64,000 bases of DNA from CBFIGX01 sp965662265 (GCA_965662265.1 CBFIGX010000004.1:124001-188000); one strand, 5' to 3'; shown: positions 17,557 to 27,138, counted from the first letter of the stretch. Numbers and translations are program-made. Notes: generated by a model from the sequence alone, not told the origin.

Positions 17557-17662
17557 TTTGAACTATTTAATTCGCTTAAATATACTAATGAATCTTCGAG
17601 TATAATAGAAATATAAGACATAATTTTAATCACATATTCTTAAGTTAAATAGGAATAATCAT

Positions 17663-17670
17663 TAGTTTTG
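17663..17670 (+). promoter_or_regulatory. -7 promoter box (TAGTTTTG)
   Basis: It matches the Bacteroidota TAnnTTTG -7 element and lies 6 bases before the nrnA ATG, so the transcript would be nearly leaderless. No clear -33 element is seen. Confidence 0.4.
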
Positions 17671-17676
17671 CATAGT

Positions 17677-18696
17677 ATGAATCAATTTGACTTTTCGGAC
17701 TTAAAGAAAGAACTTTCTTCTGATCCTAATATATTAATTACTTCTCACAGGGGCCCTGACGGAGATGCTATCGGCTCTTGTCTAGCATTATATCAGATAT
17801 TTAAAATATTAGGATATCAGGTGTCAATTGTTGTGCCTAACGCCTATCCAGATTTCCTTCATTGGTTGCCTTTTAACGATATAATTATTGAATATGAGTC
17901 AAACACTAACATTGCTCAAAAGGAAATTGATCGTTCGGATATTATTTTTTGCTTAGATTTTAATGATTTAAAGCGTACAGATATGATGCATGATTCGCTT
18001 AGTGATTCTCATGCAAAATTTGTAATGATAGATCACCATCAAGATCCAAGTGATTTTGCTCATTATATATACTCTGTTCCAACAGTATGCTCAACAGCAC
18101 AACTTATATACGAATTTATTGAAGTAATGGGCTGGATGAAATATATGACAGTTGATATTGCAAAATGTATATATACTGGAATAGTTACTGACACAGGATC
18201 TTTCAAATTTTCTTCTGTAGACTCGAAAACACACGAAATAGCGTCTCATTTCATGAGGCTAGGTATAGATCAAACTTCAATTCATCAAAAATTATTTGAT
18301 AACAATAAATCAAATAGGTTAAAGCTACTAGGTTATTGCTTGAGTGATAAAATGGAGTTGATTCCAGAGCTTAATACAGCTATAATTAGTTTAAATTCAG
18401 AGGAGCTTGACAATTTTTTTTACGAGAAAGGCGACACAGAAGGCTTTGTTAATTACCCTTTAAGTATCAAAAACATCATTTTTGCTGCTTTTTTTGTTCA
18501 ATTTGGTGATCTTGTAAAAATTTCTTTCAGGAGTCAAAACCATTTTAGAGCAAATGATTTTTCTAAAGAACATTTTAATGGTGGCGGACACATCAATGCT
18601 GCTGGTGGGGTTTTTCATGGCACTGTTAATGATGCTATTTTGAAATTTAAACAAGTATTGCCTGATTTTAAAGATGAGTTATTATCTAATTGCTAA
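17677..18696 (+). CDS. nrnA: bifunctional oligoribonuclease/PAP phosphatase (DHH family)
   Basis: NrnA degrades nano-RNAs of 2-5 nt and dephosphorylates 3'-phosphoadenosine 5'-phosphate. DHH-family motifs are present in order: ITSHRGPDGDAIGS near the N-terminus, IIFCLDFND, MIDHHQDP (the DHH-like motif), VTDTGSFKFS, and the DHHA1 glycine motif FNGGGHINAAGG near the C-terminus. I use the ATG at 17677 (339 aa) rather than the upstream TTG at 17668, which lies inside the -7 box. Confidence 0.9.
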   Translation: MNQFDFSDLKKELSSDPNILITSHRGPDGDAIGSCLALYQIFKILGYQVSIVVPNAYPDFLHWLPFNDIIIEYESNTNIAQKEIDRSDIIFCLDFNDLKRTDMMHDSLSDSHAKFVMIDHHQDPSDFAHYIYSVPTVCSTAQLIYEFIEVMGWMKYMTVDIAKCIYTGIVTDTGSFKFSSVDSKTHEIASHFMRLGIDQTSIHQKLFDNNKSNRLKLLGYCLSDKMELIPELNTAIISLNSEELDNFFYEKGDTEGFVNYPLSIKNIIFAAFFVQFGDLVKISFRSQNHFRANDFSKEHFNGGGHINAAGGVFHGTVNDAILKFKQVLPDFKDELLSNC

Positions 18697-18774
18697 ACTT
18701 TGTTAATCATAAGTTTCAAAAATTTAATTGATGTATATTCACGCTCGAAATTTACCACTTAAACAGAATAAAAA

Positions 18775-19905
18775 ATGAAAAAAGTATTTTTAGCATGTGC
18801 CTTATTATTTGGACTAGTGGCTCAGTCATGCGCATCAAAATCTGATCAAACACTTACGTCTAGTGAAACTAAAGTAGACTACCTCAACCCTACATCTATT
18901 GATGATAAAGGAATGTTTGCAAAGATAAAAACAAACAAAGGATGGATTAATCTAGTTTTGGAATTTCAACGAACACCATTAACAGTTGCTAATTTTGTTG
19001 GATTAGCTGAGGGAGACTTAGAAAATGATGAAAAAGAAATTGGAACGCCATATTATGATGGTTTAATTTTTCATCGAGTAATTAATGATTTTATGATTCA
19101 AGGTGGTTGTCCACAAGGAAATGGATCAGGTGATCCTGGTTATTCTTTTACTGATGAATTTCATGAAGATTTAAGACATGATGGACCAGGTGTTCTTTCA
19201 ATGGCAAATTCTGGACCCGCAACAAACGGATCACAATTCTTCATTACTCATAAAGAAACACCTTGGTTAGATCAAAAGCATTCTATTTTCGGCCATGTAA
19301 TAGATTCACTTTCTCAGGATGTTGTTAATACTATAGAAAAAGGAGATACCATTATTTCTGTTGAAATAGTTCGTAATGGTAGACTTGCAAAGAAATTTGA
19401 TGCGATTAAAATTTTCAAGGAAAAACAAGAAGAAGCCATTCGATTAGCGGCAGAAAAAGAAGCACAAAAACAGGCTAAATTAGCTGAGTTGACAAAACAG
19501 GCTACAACCTCCACTTCTGGTTTAATGTACATTATCCATAAACAAGGAGAAGGAGGGAAACCTAAAGCTTCAGAAACTGTAAAAGTGCACTACGAAGGCA
19601 AACTTCTTGATGATACTGTGTTTGATTCTTCATACAAACGCAATCAACCTATAGAGTTTCCAATTGGTGTAGGACGAGTTATTCCTGGCTGGGATGAAGG
19701 AATAGCAATGCTATCAGAAGGTGGTAAAGCTACATTAATAATACCTCCCTATTTAGCTTATGGTGAAAGAGGTGCTGGAGGCGGTGTTATTCCTCCAAAT
19801 GCAACTTTAGTATTCGAGGTTGAACTTATTGAAATTGTGAATAACCACAACCACGATCATGACCACGACCACGACCACGGTCACGACCACGATCATCAAC
19901 ACTAA
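18775..19905 (+). CDS. envelope lipoprotein: cyclophilin-FKBP fusion peptidyl-prolyl isomerase with His-rich tail
   Basis: A 376 aa protein. A lipobox (LVAQSC near residue 19) predicts a lipoprotein. Residues about 45-190 are a cyclophilin domain (FHRVINDFMIQGG, GPATNGSQFFIT). After a charged helical linker, about residues 245-355 are an FKBP domain (VKVHYEGKLLDDTVFDSS, GVIPPNATLVFEVELIEI). The end is a tail alternating His with Asp, 10 His in about 20 residues, suggesting metal binding like that of SlyD. It probably folds or chaperones proteins in the periplasm. The next gene is a paralogue without the signal sequence. Confidence 0.92.
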   Translation: MKKVFLACALLFGLVAQSCASKSDQTLTSSETKVDYLNPTSIDDKGMFAKIKTNKGWINLVLEFQRTPLTVANFVGLAEGDLENDEKEIGTPYYDGLIFHRVINDFMIQGGCPQGNGSGDPGYSFTDEFHEDLRHDGPGVLSMANSGPATNGSQFFITHKETPWLDQKHSIFGHVIDSLSQDVVNTIEKGDTIISVEIVRNGRLAKKFDAIKIFKEKQEEAIRLAAEKEAQKQAKLAELTKQATTSTSGLMYIIHKQGEGGKPKASETVKVHYEGKLLDDTVFDSSYKRNQPIEFPIGVGRVIPGWDEGIAMLSEGGKATLIIPPYLAYGERGAGGGVIPPNATLVFEVELIEIVNNHNHDHDHDHDHGHDHDHQH

Positions 19906-19916
19906 AAAATACAATA

Positions 19917-20861
19917 ATGGAAGATGGATTATACGCAAATATTCAAACCAACAAAGGGGATATTGTTTTGTCACTTGAGTTTGAAAAATGCCCTATGACT
20001 GTTGCAAATTTTGTGGGATTAGCTCTTGGCAAAATTCCTAATAAAGAAAAAGATAAAGGAACCCCGTATTATGACGGTCTAAAGTTTCATAGGGTTATCG
20101 ACAATTTTATGATACAGGGAGGTTGCCCAAAAGGATCTGGTGTTGGTGGACCTGGATATAATTTTCCTGACGAATTTCATCCTGAGTTAACACATTCAGG
20201 ACCAGGTATTTTATCTATGGCAAATGCTGGGCCTGGAACAAATGGATCTCAGTTTTTTATAACTCATATTGCCACTGATTGGTTGGATAATAAACATACT
20301 GTGTTTGGTGCAGTAGTTGAAGGTATGGATGTTGTTAATTCTGTAAGCCAAGATGATTACATAGAAAAAATAACGATAAACAAAATTGGAGAAAAGGCCA
20401 AAGAATTTGATTCACCAACGGTTTTCGCTAATGAAGTCAAAAATTTTGAAGAAAATCTAAAAATTAAAGAGAAAGAAACTGCCTTGGCTCAAGAAAAGAT
20501 GATTTCAGAAAAATATCCAAACGCTCGGAGAACCGAATCTGGATTATTGATTGCCAACGAGGTAGAGGGTACTGGGATGAATGCTATTGTTGGTAAAACT
20601 GTTTCTGTACATTACACCGGTAGACTGATGGATGGATCTGTTTTTGATTCTTCTATTGAGCGAGGAGAGCCAATAGACTTTTCTTTAGGAGCTGGAAAAG
20701 TAATTAAAGGTTGGGATGAAGGAATTTCTCTATTAAAAGTAGGTGGTAAGTGTACTCTTATTATACCATTTCATTTGGCTTATGGTGAAAGAGGTTATCC
20801 ACCTGTAATACCTCCTAAGGCAACATTAGAATTTGATGTTGAACTCGTTAATGTTAAATAA
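19917..20861 (+). CDS. cytoplasmic cyclophilin-FKBP fusion peptidyl-prolyl isomerase
   Basis: A 314 aa paralogue of the preceding gene with the same domain order: cyclophilin (about 1-150; FHRVIDNFMIQGG, GPGTNGSQFFIT), a coiled linker, then FKBP (about 210-314; VSVHYTGRLMDGSVFDSS, PPVIPPKATLEFDVELV). It lacks a signal sequence and the His tail, so it is predicted to be cytoplasmic. It starts 11 bases after its partner's stop and ends before a strong terminator, so the pair is one operon probably born by tandem duplication. Confidence 0.92.
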   Translation: MEDGLYANIQTNKGDIVLSLEFEKCPMTVANFVGLALGKIPNKEKDKGTPYYDGLKFHRVIDNFMIQGGCPKGSGVGGPGYNFPDEFHPELTHSGPGILSMANAGPGTNGSQFFITHIATDWLDNKHTVFGAVVEGMDVVNSVSQDDYIEKITINKIGEKAKEFDSPTVFANEVKNFEENLKIKEKETALAQEKMISEKYPNARRTESGLLIANEVEGTGMNAIVGKTVSVHYTGRLMDGSVFDSSIERGEPIDFSLGAGKVIKGWDEGISLLKVGGKCTLIIPFHLAYGERGYPPVIPPKATLEFDVELVNVK

Positions 20862-20875
20862 ACATAGTAGCCAAT

Positions 20876-20902
20876 AAAACCCCACTATTTTGTGGGGTTT
20901 TT
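20876..20902 (+). terminator. intrinsic terminator
   Basis: AAAACCCCAC and GTGGGGTTTT form a strong stem around a TATTTT loop, followed by T residues. It ends the two-gene peptidyl-prolyl isomerase operon. Confidence 0.9.
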
Positions 20903-20955
20903 CCATACGCACAATTTGCATATATTTACGCTTTGGTAAAAAAATAACTTGAACC

Positions 20956-22275
20956 ATGATTAGACATCTATTTTTATTGATTTCAGTTGCATTACTAGCC
21001 TCTGTTAGCTCTTTAGCGCAAAAAAAGAAACACACTAATGATGCGCAAAAATTAATCGCAGGACCGATGTTGTCATACATTGACAATTACCACGCTCAAA
21101 TGTGGATGCTTGTCTCTAACCAAACAAAACAAGTTACTATCAAACTAGAGAACTTTGATGAAGATAGGAATCAAGAGTTAGTTTTTGACCTAACGGATCC
21201 AAAGAGTTATAACAATTCTAGGTGGTTTGATTTTTTTGTTTCCGATTATAACAATGGAGATGAAATACCTGTTGTTCTTACACTTGAAGAGCTGTTGCCA
21301 GATTCAGAGTACCATGTAGAAGTGTATTTAGATTCGGTTTTAGTTGAAGAAGAAATGGATATTTATACTCCAAGAAATTATCTAGCTGATACATATTTTT
21401 TGTTAGGTCATAGTTTAAACTTAAATGATAGGGATGACAATGGCGATTTAATACTTGACGCAATGTCAGATGTAGAATCTGATTTTATGGTTTGGATGGG
21501 TAACAATGTATACTTTAATGATAAAGATGTTAACTCATTTAAGCAGATGCTTGATAAATACAAGACTATAAGAAAACGTCCGCACATAAATCAATTTATG
21601 AAGACGATGCCACATATTGCTAAATGGGCTCGAATGGATTACGGTTTAAACTCATCTGACAATAGATTTGCTTTAAAGGATTCATCATTAATGGCTTTTA
21701 ATTTATTTTGGCCTAACGCACCTAAAAAAATATACAATTACACATTTAGAGATCACGGCACTTATAAAAGGTATGATTATGAAGATATAGAAATATTTTT
21801 GTTAGATAATAGGATGTTCAGATCAACGCTTTCGGATGATGCCCCTCAACAACTAGGTCCAAATCAAATGAATAGATTTATTAATGAAATTATGGCTTCG
21901 GATGCTTCATTTAAGTTTGTTGTGAGTGAGAGTAGTATTCTCTCTGAAGGTGAAGATGAAGAATCTTTTAAGTTTTATACAAGTGAGCACTCAGAATTAA
22001 TGAAGAGATTACACTTATCTCGAATTGACGGTGTTATTTTTATTACTGGAGACACTTATGAAAGTAAACTGTTAAAAGAAGACAGATCTAATGCTTACCC
22101 ACTATACGAGTTGAAATTTCCAGGATTGAGTGTAGATGGAATGTTCGGCGGAAACTTCGCTAGAGTAAAAGTTGAAGGTGATTATGGAAAGAGAATATGT
22201 TCTCTTGAAGTATATGATGAAACAGGAGACGCTATCTTCAGAAAGAAAATCCATCAAAGTGAATTATCATACTGA
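20956..22275 (+). CDS. PhoD-fold (alkaline phosphatase D-like) protein, probably catalytically altered
   Basis: A 439 aa secreted protein (signal peptide ending near SSLAQ). Order and spacing recall PhoD: an N-terminal Fn3-like domain with LEELLPDSEYHVEVYLD, then 'DFMVWMGNNVYFND', 'MPHIAKWARMDYGLN', 'IFLLDNRMFRS', 'LGPNQMNRFINE' and 'GVIFITGDTYESKLL'. In active PhoD these places carry GDxxY, a WDDHDxG block and a GDxH site. Here they read GNNVY, WARMDYG and GDTYE, so several expected metal ligands are missing. It may be a binding or structural relative rather than a phosphatase. It is transcribed alone between two terminators. Confidence 0.7.
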   Translation: MIRHLFLLISVALLASVSSLAQKKKHTNDAQKLIAGPMLSYIDNYHAQMWMLVSNQTKQVTIKLENFDEDRNQELVFDLTDPKSYNNSRWFDFFVSDYNNGDEIPVVLTLEELLPDSEYHVEVYLDSVLVEEEMDIYTPRNYLADTYFLLGHSLNLNDRDDNGDLILDAMSDVESDFMVWMGNNVYFNDKDVNSFKQMLDKYKTIRKRPHINQFMKTMPHIAKWARMDYGLNSSDNRFALKDSSLMAFNLFWPNAPKKIYNYTFRDHGTYKRYDYEDIEIFLLDNRMFRSTLSDDAPQQLGPNQMNRFINEIMASDASFKFVVSESSILSEGEDEESFKFYTSEHSELMKRLHLSRIDGVIFITGDTYESKLLKEDRSNAYPLYELKFPGLSVDGMFGGNFARVKVEGDYGKRICSLEVYDETGDAIFRKKIHQSELSY

Positions 22276-22276
22276 T

Positions 22277-22309
22277 AAAAAAAGCTCTAATTTATTAGAG
22301 TTTTTTTTA
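22277..22309 (+). terminator. intrinsic terminator
   Basis: The stem CTCTAAT/ATTAGAG is embedded in an A-run and a T-run directly after the PhoD-like gene. Its position supports placing the next gene's start downstream of it, at 22337. Confidence 0.8.
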
Positions 22310-22336
22310 TTTCAAAAAAAGAAAATACTTCTAAAT

Positions 22337-25120
22337 ATGAAAAATATAATTGGGATACTATTGGTGTTAGGCTTAGCTGTTTATTTAAAGGATATTATTC
22401 TTACTAACCCTAGCAACGAGTCTATTGAACACGCTATAAATACCAAGCGATCGAAAAAGAAAATTAGAGTTTCAGGAATGGGTATAGGGGCATCTAATGA
22501 CCCAAACAATAGAAGAAACTGGACAGCACGTAGATTGGTAAATCCAACTACTGGAAAAACACCAACAAATATGCGAGCAAGAGAGTTAAATTTTGCATCT
22601 CAAATTCCTGCAAATACAAGTATTCAAACAGAATGGCTCTCAAGAGGTCCTTTTAATGTAGGTGGAAGAACCAGAGCAATGGTTGTTGATGTAAGAGATG
22701 AGAATACTATTATGGCTGGTGGTGTGTCAGGAGGTATTTGGAGATCAGTGGACTCAGGAATTTCGTGGACGAAGCTAACTAGCCCTGATATGGTTCATAA
22801 TGTAACTTGTTTAAAGCAAGACCAACGTGAAGGCCACAGAGATACATGGTATTACGGCAGTGGAGAAGCTTACGGTAACTCAGCCTCAGGGAATGATGCT
22901 TATTTCTTTGGAAATGGTTTATATAAATCTGTTGACAATGGCGAAACATGGTTTTCACTTGAAAGTACAGCATCTAATTCACCAGTAGATTTTGATGAAA
23001 TTTGGGACCTTGTTTGGGATATTGAAATAGATCATTCGAATATGAATTCTGACATTATATATGCGGCTACCTACGGTGCTATTCATAGGTCTGATGATGG
23101 TGGTGAATCGTGGAATATTGTATTAGGATCTAATAATAGCAGTTATTATTTTTCTGAAGTCGAGGTTACTTCAACCGGGGTAGTATATGCTGCACTAAGC
23201 TCTGACGGATCACAAAAAGGAGTTTGGAGATCAGAGAATGGTATAGATTGGGTAAATATATTACCAAATGATTGGGCTGCTGTATTCGACAGAATAAGAA
23301 TGGCAGTTAACCCTTCAAATGAAAATGAAGTTTATGTGATAGCTGTTACACCTAATGAAGGTCAAGCTTCAACTACTTTCCTAAATGAGATTGAACATTG
23401 CAGTTTATGGAAGTATACTTATAATCCAGAAGATACAACCGCTCAGTTAGGGTCTTGGGAAGATAAGTCTATGAATATACCATCAGGGCTAGGTTCTACT
23501 TTTGATAATTTTTACGCTCAAGGCTCGTACAACTTAATGATAGAAGTAAGCCCTCATAATCCAGATCACATACTCCTTGGAGGTACTAATTTGTATGTTT
23601 CAACAGATGGATTTAACAGCTTAGAAAATATCAATCAGATTGGTGGTTATCAAAAAGGTACTACATTCCCTGACTTTCAAATATATGATAATCATCATCC
23701 TGATCAGCATGAAGTTTTATTTTCACCCACTAACAGTAAAAGTTTAATTAGCGCTAATGATGGTGGTATTTTTGAGACTACTGATTATCTTGCTGATGAT
23801 GTGGCGTGGCGTAGTTTAAATAATGGTTACTATACTACGCAGCTGTATACAGCAACTATAAATGAAACTAACCCCACAAAAAGTCTTTTAGGGGGCTTTC
23901 AGGATAATGGTAATTTTTACACCCGTTCAGAAGATATTCAAGATGCATGGGTTATGCCTTTGAATGGTGACGGTTCATTTGCCCATTTCGTTGCTGATGA
24001 AACGACATCTTACATGTCTATTCAAAATGGTAAAGTTTTTAAAATACAAATGGATGAAGATGGTCATAGAATTGCTCATAGACGTATTGATCCAGCTGGT
24101 GCTGAGGATCAATTATTTATCCACCCTTTTGTTGTAGATCCTAGTTCTGATAGTATTATGTACTATCCTGGGGTTTCGAATATATGGAGAAATAAAAATC
24201 TTAATCAAATTGATCTTACTAATGAGTGGGATTCAATTTCTTATGGTTGGGAACAATTGATGGATTTAAATCTAGCTTCAGATCAATCTATTAGCTCTAT
24301 TAGTGTTAGTTATGACAATCCAACAAACAGGCTATATGTAGGAACTAACAAGAAAGAAATTTATAGAATAGATAATGCCAACAGTTCAAACCCAGAAATT
24401 ATTGATGTTACCTCAAATTACTCGCCTGGGCAGGGCATGATGTCTGGAGATTTTTTTAGTGCTAATGCTTATGTAAATCATATCGCAATTCACCCAACAG
24501 ATGCTGATGTGGCAATGGCAGTTTTTTCTAATTATGAGGTATACAGTTTGTATTATACAACCAATGGAGGTGCTACTTGGCAACGCGCTGGAGGTAATTT
24601 AGAACAAAATACATCTGGGGCTGGAGACGGCCCTTCGTGTAGATGGGCATCCATTATGCCATTTGGCCAAGACACACTCTATTTTGTTGCTACAAGTACA
24701 GGATTATATGCTACAGAAAAAATTGAAGGTGACGCAACTTCTTGGATGCAGATGGGAGCTAATACTATAGGAAATGTCGTGTGTGAACAAGTGAAAACTA
24801 GATCTGCAGACTCCTTAGTCGTTCTAGCAACTCACGGAAATGGTATTTATACAACTAAAATTCAATCTGTTGATGACGTAATCTCTATTTCAGAGTTTAA
24901 TAAGGTTGTTGATTTGAAGGTATATCCTAATCCTAGTTCAAAAATGATAACTATTAATAGTTACGCTAAAGAAACTTGTTTTATATATAGTCTGTCAGGT
25001 AAATTAATGTTACAAGAGGCATTAGGTCAAGGAACCAATATGATAGATGTTTCAAAGTTAAGTTCAGGGACATACGTTGTCAAATTAGGTGAAAGATCAA
25101 CAAAGTTTATAAAGAATTAA
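22337..25120 (+). CDS. secreted VPS10/BNR-type beta-propeller protein with T9SS sorting tail
   Basis: About 927 aa from the ATG at 22337; the longer open frame back to 22172 runs through the upstream gene and terminator and is not used. A hydrophobic N-terminal segment is followed by multiple BNR/sortilin-type blades (GIWRSVDSGISWTKL, GLYKSVDNGETWFSL, IHRSDDGGESWNIV, YYTTNGGATWQRAGG). The C-terminal 80 residues are a classic T9SS type A tail (LKVYPNPSSKMITIN ... SSGTYVVKLG). It is predicted to be a cell-surface or released protein. Blades of this kind bind proteins or glycans; the ligand is unknown. Confidence 0.87.
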   Translation: MKNIIGILLVLGLAVYLKDIILTNPSNESIEHAINTKRSKKKIRVSGMGIGASNDPNNRRNWTARRLVNPTTGKTPTNMRARELNFASQIPANTSIQTEWLSRGPFNVGGRTRAMVVDVRDENTIMAGGVSGGIWRSVDSGISWTKLTSPDMVHNVTCLKQDQREGHRDTWYYGSGEAYGNSASGNDAYFFGNGLYKSVDNGETWFSLESTASNSPVDFDEIWDLVWDIEIDHSNMNSDIIYAATYGAIHRSDDGGESWNIVLGSNNSSYYFSEVEVTSTGVVYAALSSDGSQKGVWRSENGIDWVNILPNDWAAVFDRIRMAVNPSNENEVYVIAVTPNEGQASTTFLNEIEHCSLWKYTYNPEDTTAQLGSWEDKSMNIPSGLGSTFDNFYAQGSYNLMIEVSPHNPDHILLGGTNLYVSTDGFNSLENINQIGGYQKGTTFPDFQIYDNHHPDQHEVLFSPTNSKSLISANDGGIFETTDYLADDVAWRSLNNGYYTTQLYTATINETNPTKSLLGGFQDNGNFYTRSEDIQDAWVMPLNGDGSFAHFVADETTSYMSIQNGKVFKIQMDEDGHRIAHRRIDPAGAEDQLFIHPFVVDPSSDSIMYYPGVSNIWRNKNLNQIDLTNEWDSISYGWEQLMDLNLASDQSISSISVSYDNPTNRLYVGTNKKEIYRIDNANSSNPEIIDVTSNYSPGQGMMSGDFFSANAYVNHIAIHPTDADVAMAVFSNYEVYSLYYTTNGGATWQRAGGNLEQNTSGAGDGPSCRWASIMPFGQDTLYFVATSTGLYATEKIEGDATSWMQMGANTIGNVVCEQVKTRSADSLVVLATHGNGIYTTKIQSVDDVISISEFNKVVDLKVYPNPSSKMITINSYAKETCFIYSLSGKLMLQEALGQGTNMIDVSKLSSGTYVVKLGERSTKFIKN

Positions 25121-25139
25121 TACGTTTTCCAAAAAAAAT

Positions 25140-25166
25140 AAAACGAGCCCAAGGGCTCGTTTTTTG
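25140..25166. terminator. bidirectional intrinsic terminator
   Basis: AAAACGAGCCC and GGGCTCGTTTTTT form a strong hairpin with a two-base spacer, between the convergent beta-propeller gene and prfC. Confidence 0.9.
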
Positions 25167-25192
25167 GCAACTTTAATATCAGTCTACGCTAT

Positions 25193-26782
25193 TTATTCTT
25201 CGTCAAACTCTGAAGTAAAATAGAATTTAATACTCGGGAATTTTTGTTCTGCCATCTGTATTGTAAAAGCAGAGTCAGCTAAGAATACATCTCTTCCAAA
25301 TTTATCTATAGCCATCGAGCGATATTTAACTTTTTTAAACTCTTCAAGTTCTGTTTTATTTGAAGAAGTTATCCAACAAGCTTTAAATACATTGTGATTT
25401 TCATAGGTACATGATGCTCCGTATTCGTGCTGAAGTCTATACTGGATAACTTCAAATTGAAGAGCCCCAACAGTACCAATAAGTTTACGACCATTAGTTT
25501 TCATTGTAAACAATTGAGCAACACCTTCGTCCATAAGTTGATCTATTCCTTTAGCTAATTGTTTGGATTTCATAGGGTCAGCATTATTCACATAACGAAA
25601 CATTTCAGGTGAGAAGCTTGGGATCCCCTTGTAATGAATCGTTTCTCCTTCTGTTAATGTGTCACCAATTTTGAAGTTTCCGGTATCATGTAAACCCACA
25701 ATATCTCCTGGAAATGCTTCTTCTACAATAGATTTTTTTTCTGCCATAAAGGCGGTTGGACTCGCAAATTTTAGATTTCTATCTAAACGTATATGCTTGT
25801 AATTTGTATTTCGTTTGAATTTCCCAGAAACTATTTTAACAAAGGCCAATCGATTTCTGTGTTTAGGATCCATATTAGCATGAATCTTAAATATAAAACC
25901 AGTAAACTTTTCTTCATCAGGTAATACAATTCGTTCTTCTGCCTCTTTAGCTAATGGAGATGGGGCAATATCTAAAAAGCAATGCAATAATTCTTGTACA
26001 CCAAAAGTGTTAATTGCTGATCCAAAAAATACTGGAGAGACATTACCTTCTAGATATGTAGTTTTATTGAAGTCTGGGTATACTGATTCGACCAATTCTA
26101 CTTCTTCGCGTAAAGTTTTAGCATTTTCATCACCAATTTGATTATCTAACTCATTGTCTTCTATATCCGAAATTGCAACTGTTTCTGATACTCTTTCAGT
26201 AGAGTTTGGGGTGTATAAAATTAAATTTTTCTCGTAAAGATTATATACTCCTTTTAGGTCAGGGCCCATACCTATAGGCCAGGTTAAGGGTCTTACTTTT
26301 ATACCTAATTTACTTTCAATTTCATCAAGTAGATCGAATGCATCCTTCCCAATTCTATCTAGCTTGTTTACAAAAACTATAATTGGAGTTTTACGCATTC
26401 TGCAAACTTTTACAAGTTTTTCAGTTTGAGGTTCAACACCTTTAGCAACATCAATAACAACAATAACAGAGTCGGCAGCGGTGAGAGTTCTAAAAGTATC
26501 TTCAGCAAAGTCTTGGTGTCCTGGTGTGTCTAGAATATTGATTTTCTTCCCTAAATATTCAAAACCCATTACAGATGTAGCAACAGATATACCTCTTTGT
26601 CGTTCAATTTCCATAAAGTCGGAAGTAGCGGTTTTTTTAATCTTATTAGATTTCACTGCTCCTGCAACATTTATAGCACCACCATAAAGCAACAGTTTTT
26701 CAGTAAGAGTTGTTTTACCAGCATCAGGATGAGATATAATGGCGAATGTCCGCCTACGTTTAATTTCTTCTTCAAATTTCAT
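25193..26782 (-). CDS. prfC: peptide chain release factor 3
   Basis: A translational GTPase of 529 aa that removes RF1/RF2 from the ribosome after termination. G motifs are clear: G1 SHPDAGKTT, the G2 region RGISVATS, G3 DTPGHQDF and G4 NKLD. Domain II and the C-terminal region specific to RF3 (GALQFEVIQYRLQHEYG) are present, which separates it from EF-G. It follows the S4-domain gene with no gap. Confidence 0.95.
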   Translation of the reverse strand: MKFEEEIKRRRTFAIISHPDAGKTTLTEKLLLYGGAINVAGAVKSNKIKKTATSDFMEIERQRGISVATSVMGFEYLGKKINILDTPGHQDFAEDTFRTLTAADSVIVVIDVAKGVEPQTEKLVKVCRMRKTPIIVFVNKLDRIGKDAFDLLDEIESKLGIKVRPLTWPIGMGPDLKGVYNLYEKNLILYTPNSTERVSETVAISDIEDNELDNQIGDENAKTLREEVELVESVYPDFNKTTYLEGNVSPVFFGSAINTFGVQELLHCFLDIAPSPLAKEAEERIVLPDEEKFTGFIFKIHANMDPKHRNRLAFVKIVSGKFKRNTNYKHIRLDRNLKFASPTAFMAEKKSIVEEAFPGDIVGLHDTGNFKIGDTLTEGETIHYKGIPSFSPEMFRYVNNADPMKSKQLAKGIDQLMDEGVAQLFTMKTNGRKLIGTVGALQFEVIQYRLQHEYGASCTYENHNVFKACWITSSNKTELEEFKKVKYRSMAIDKFGRDVFLADSAFTIQMAEQKFPSIKFYFTSEFDEE

Positions 26783-26995
26783 TTAACAGATTTTAATCTG
26801 ATTGTCCATAAATTGAATAATGTCACCTTTTCGTAGTTTTAATCTTTTTCGAGTATCGACCTTGCCATTGTATAGAACATAGCCATCACTGATTAGGGCA
26901 TTTGCTTGTCCGCCACTTTCAACTAACGATAGTATTTTAAGTAATTTGTTTAATGGTATAAACTCGGCCTCAAGTGTGAAATTTATTTGTTGCAT
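26783..26995 (-). CDS. small S4-domain RNA-binding protein (YbcJ-like)
   Basis: A 70 aa protein consisting essentially of one S4 RNA-binding domain: 'IPLNKLLKILSLVESGGQANALISDG' then 'VLYNGKVDTRKRLKLRKGDII'. It resembles the YbcJ/YaaA family of ribosome- or RNA-associated small proteins. Its stop codon is directly next to the prfC start, so the two are co-translated and a translation-related role is likely. A -7 box lies 19 bases before the ATG. Confidence 0.85.
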   Translation of the reverse strand: MQQINFTLEAEFIPLNKLLKILSLVESGGQANALISDGYVLYNGKVDTRKRLKLRKGDIIQFMDNQIKIC

Positions 26996-27014
26996 GATCT
27001 TGCATTAAGTTATG

Positions 27015-27022
27015 CAAAGATA
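27015..27022 (-). promoter_or_regulatory. -7 promoter box (TATCTTTG, minus strand)
   Basis: A full match to TAnnTTTG, 19 bases upstream of the S4-protein ATG. It would drive the S4-prfC unit. Confidence 0.45.
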
Positions 27023-27130
27023 GCCAAATGATAGTAGGAGCGAAGTCCTATAGTTCTAAAGTTAATATACAGATATTTTACTCTAATCTAAATACACTTA
27101 ATTAAATTATATATACTTTTATTTAAAATT

Positions 27131-27138
27131 TATCTTTG
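27131..27138 (+). promoter_or_regulatory. -7 promoter box (TATCTTTG)
   Basis: A full match to TAnnTTTG, 23 bases before the ATG of the thioredoxin-domain gene at 27162. Confidence 0.45.

Noticed and set aside
22172..22336. Long N-terminal extension of the beta-propeller protein
   Set aside because: It overlaps the end of the PhoD-like gene and the terminator, and is followed by a clean signal-like start at 22337.
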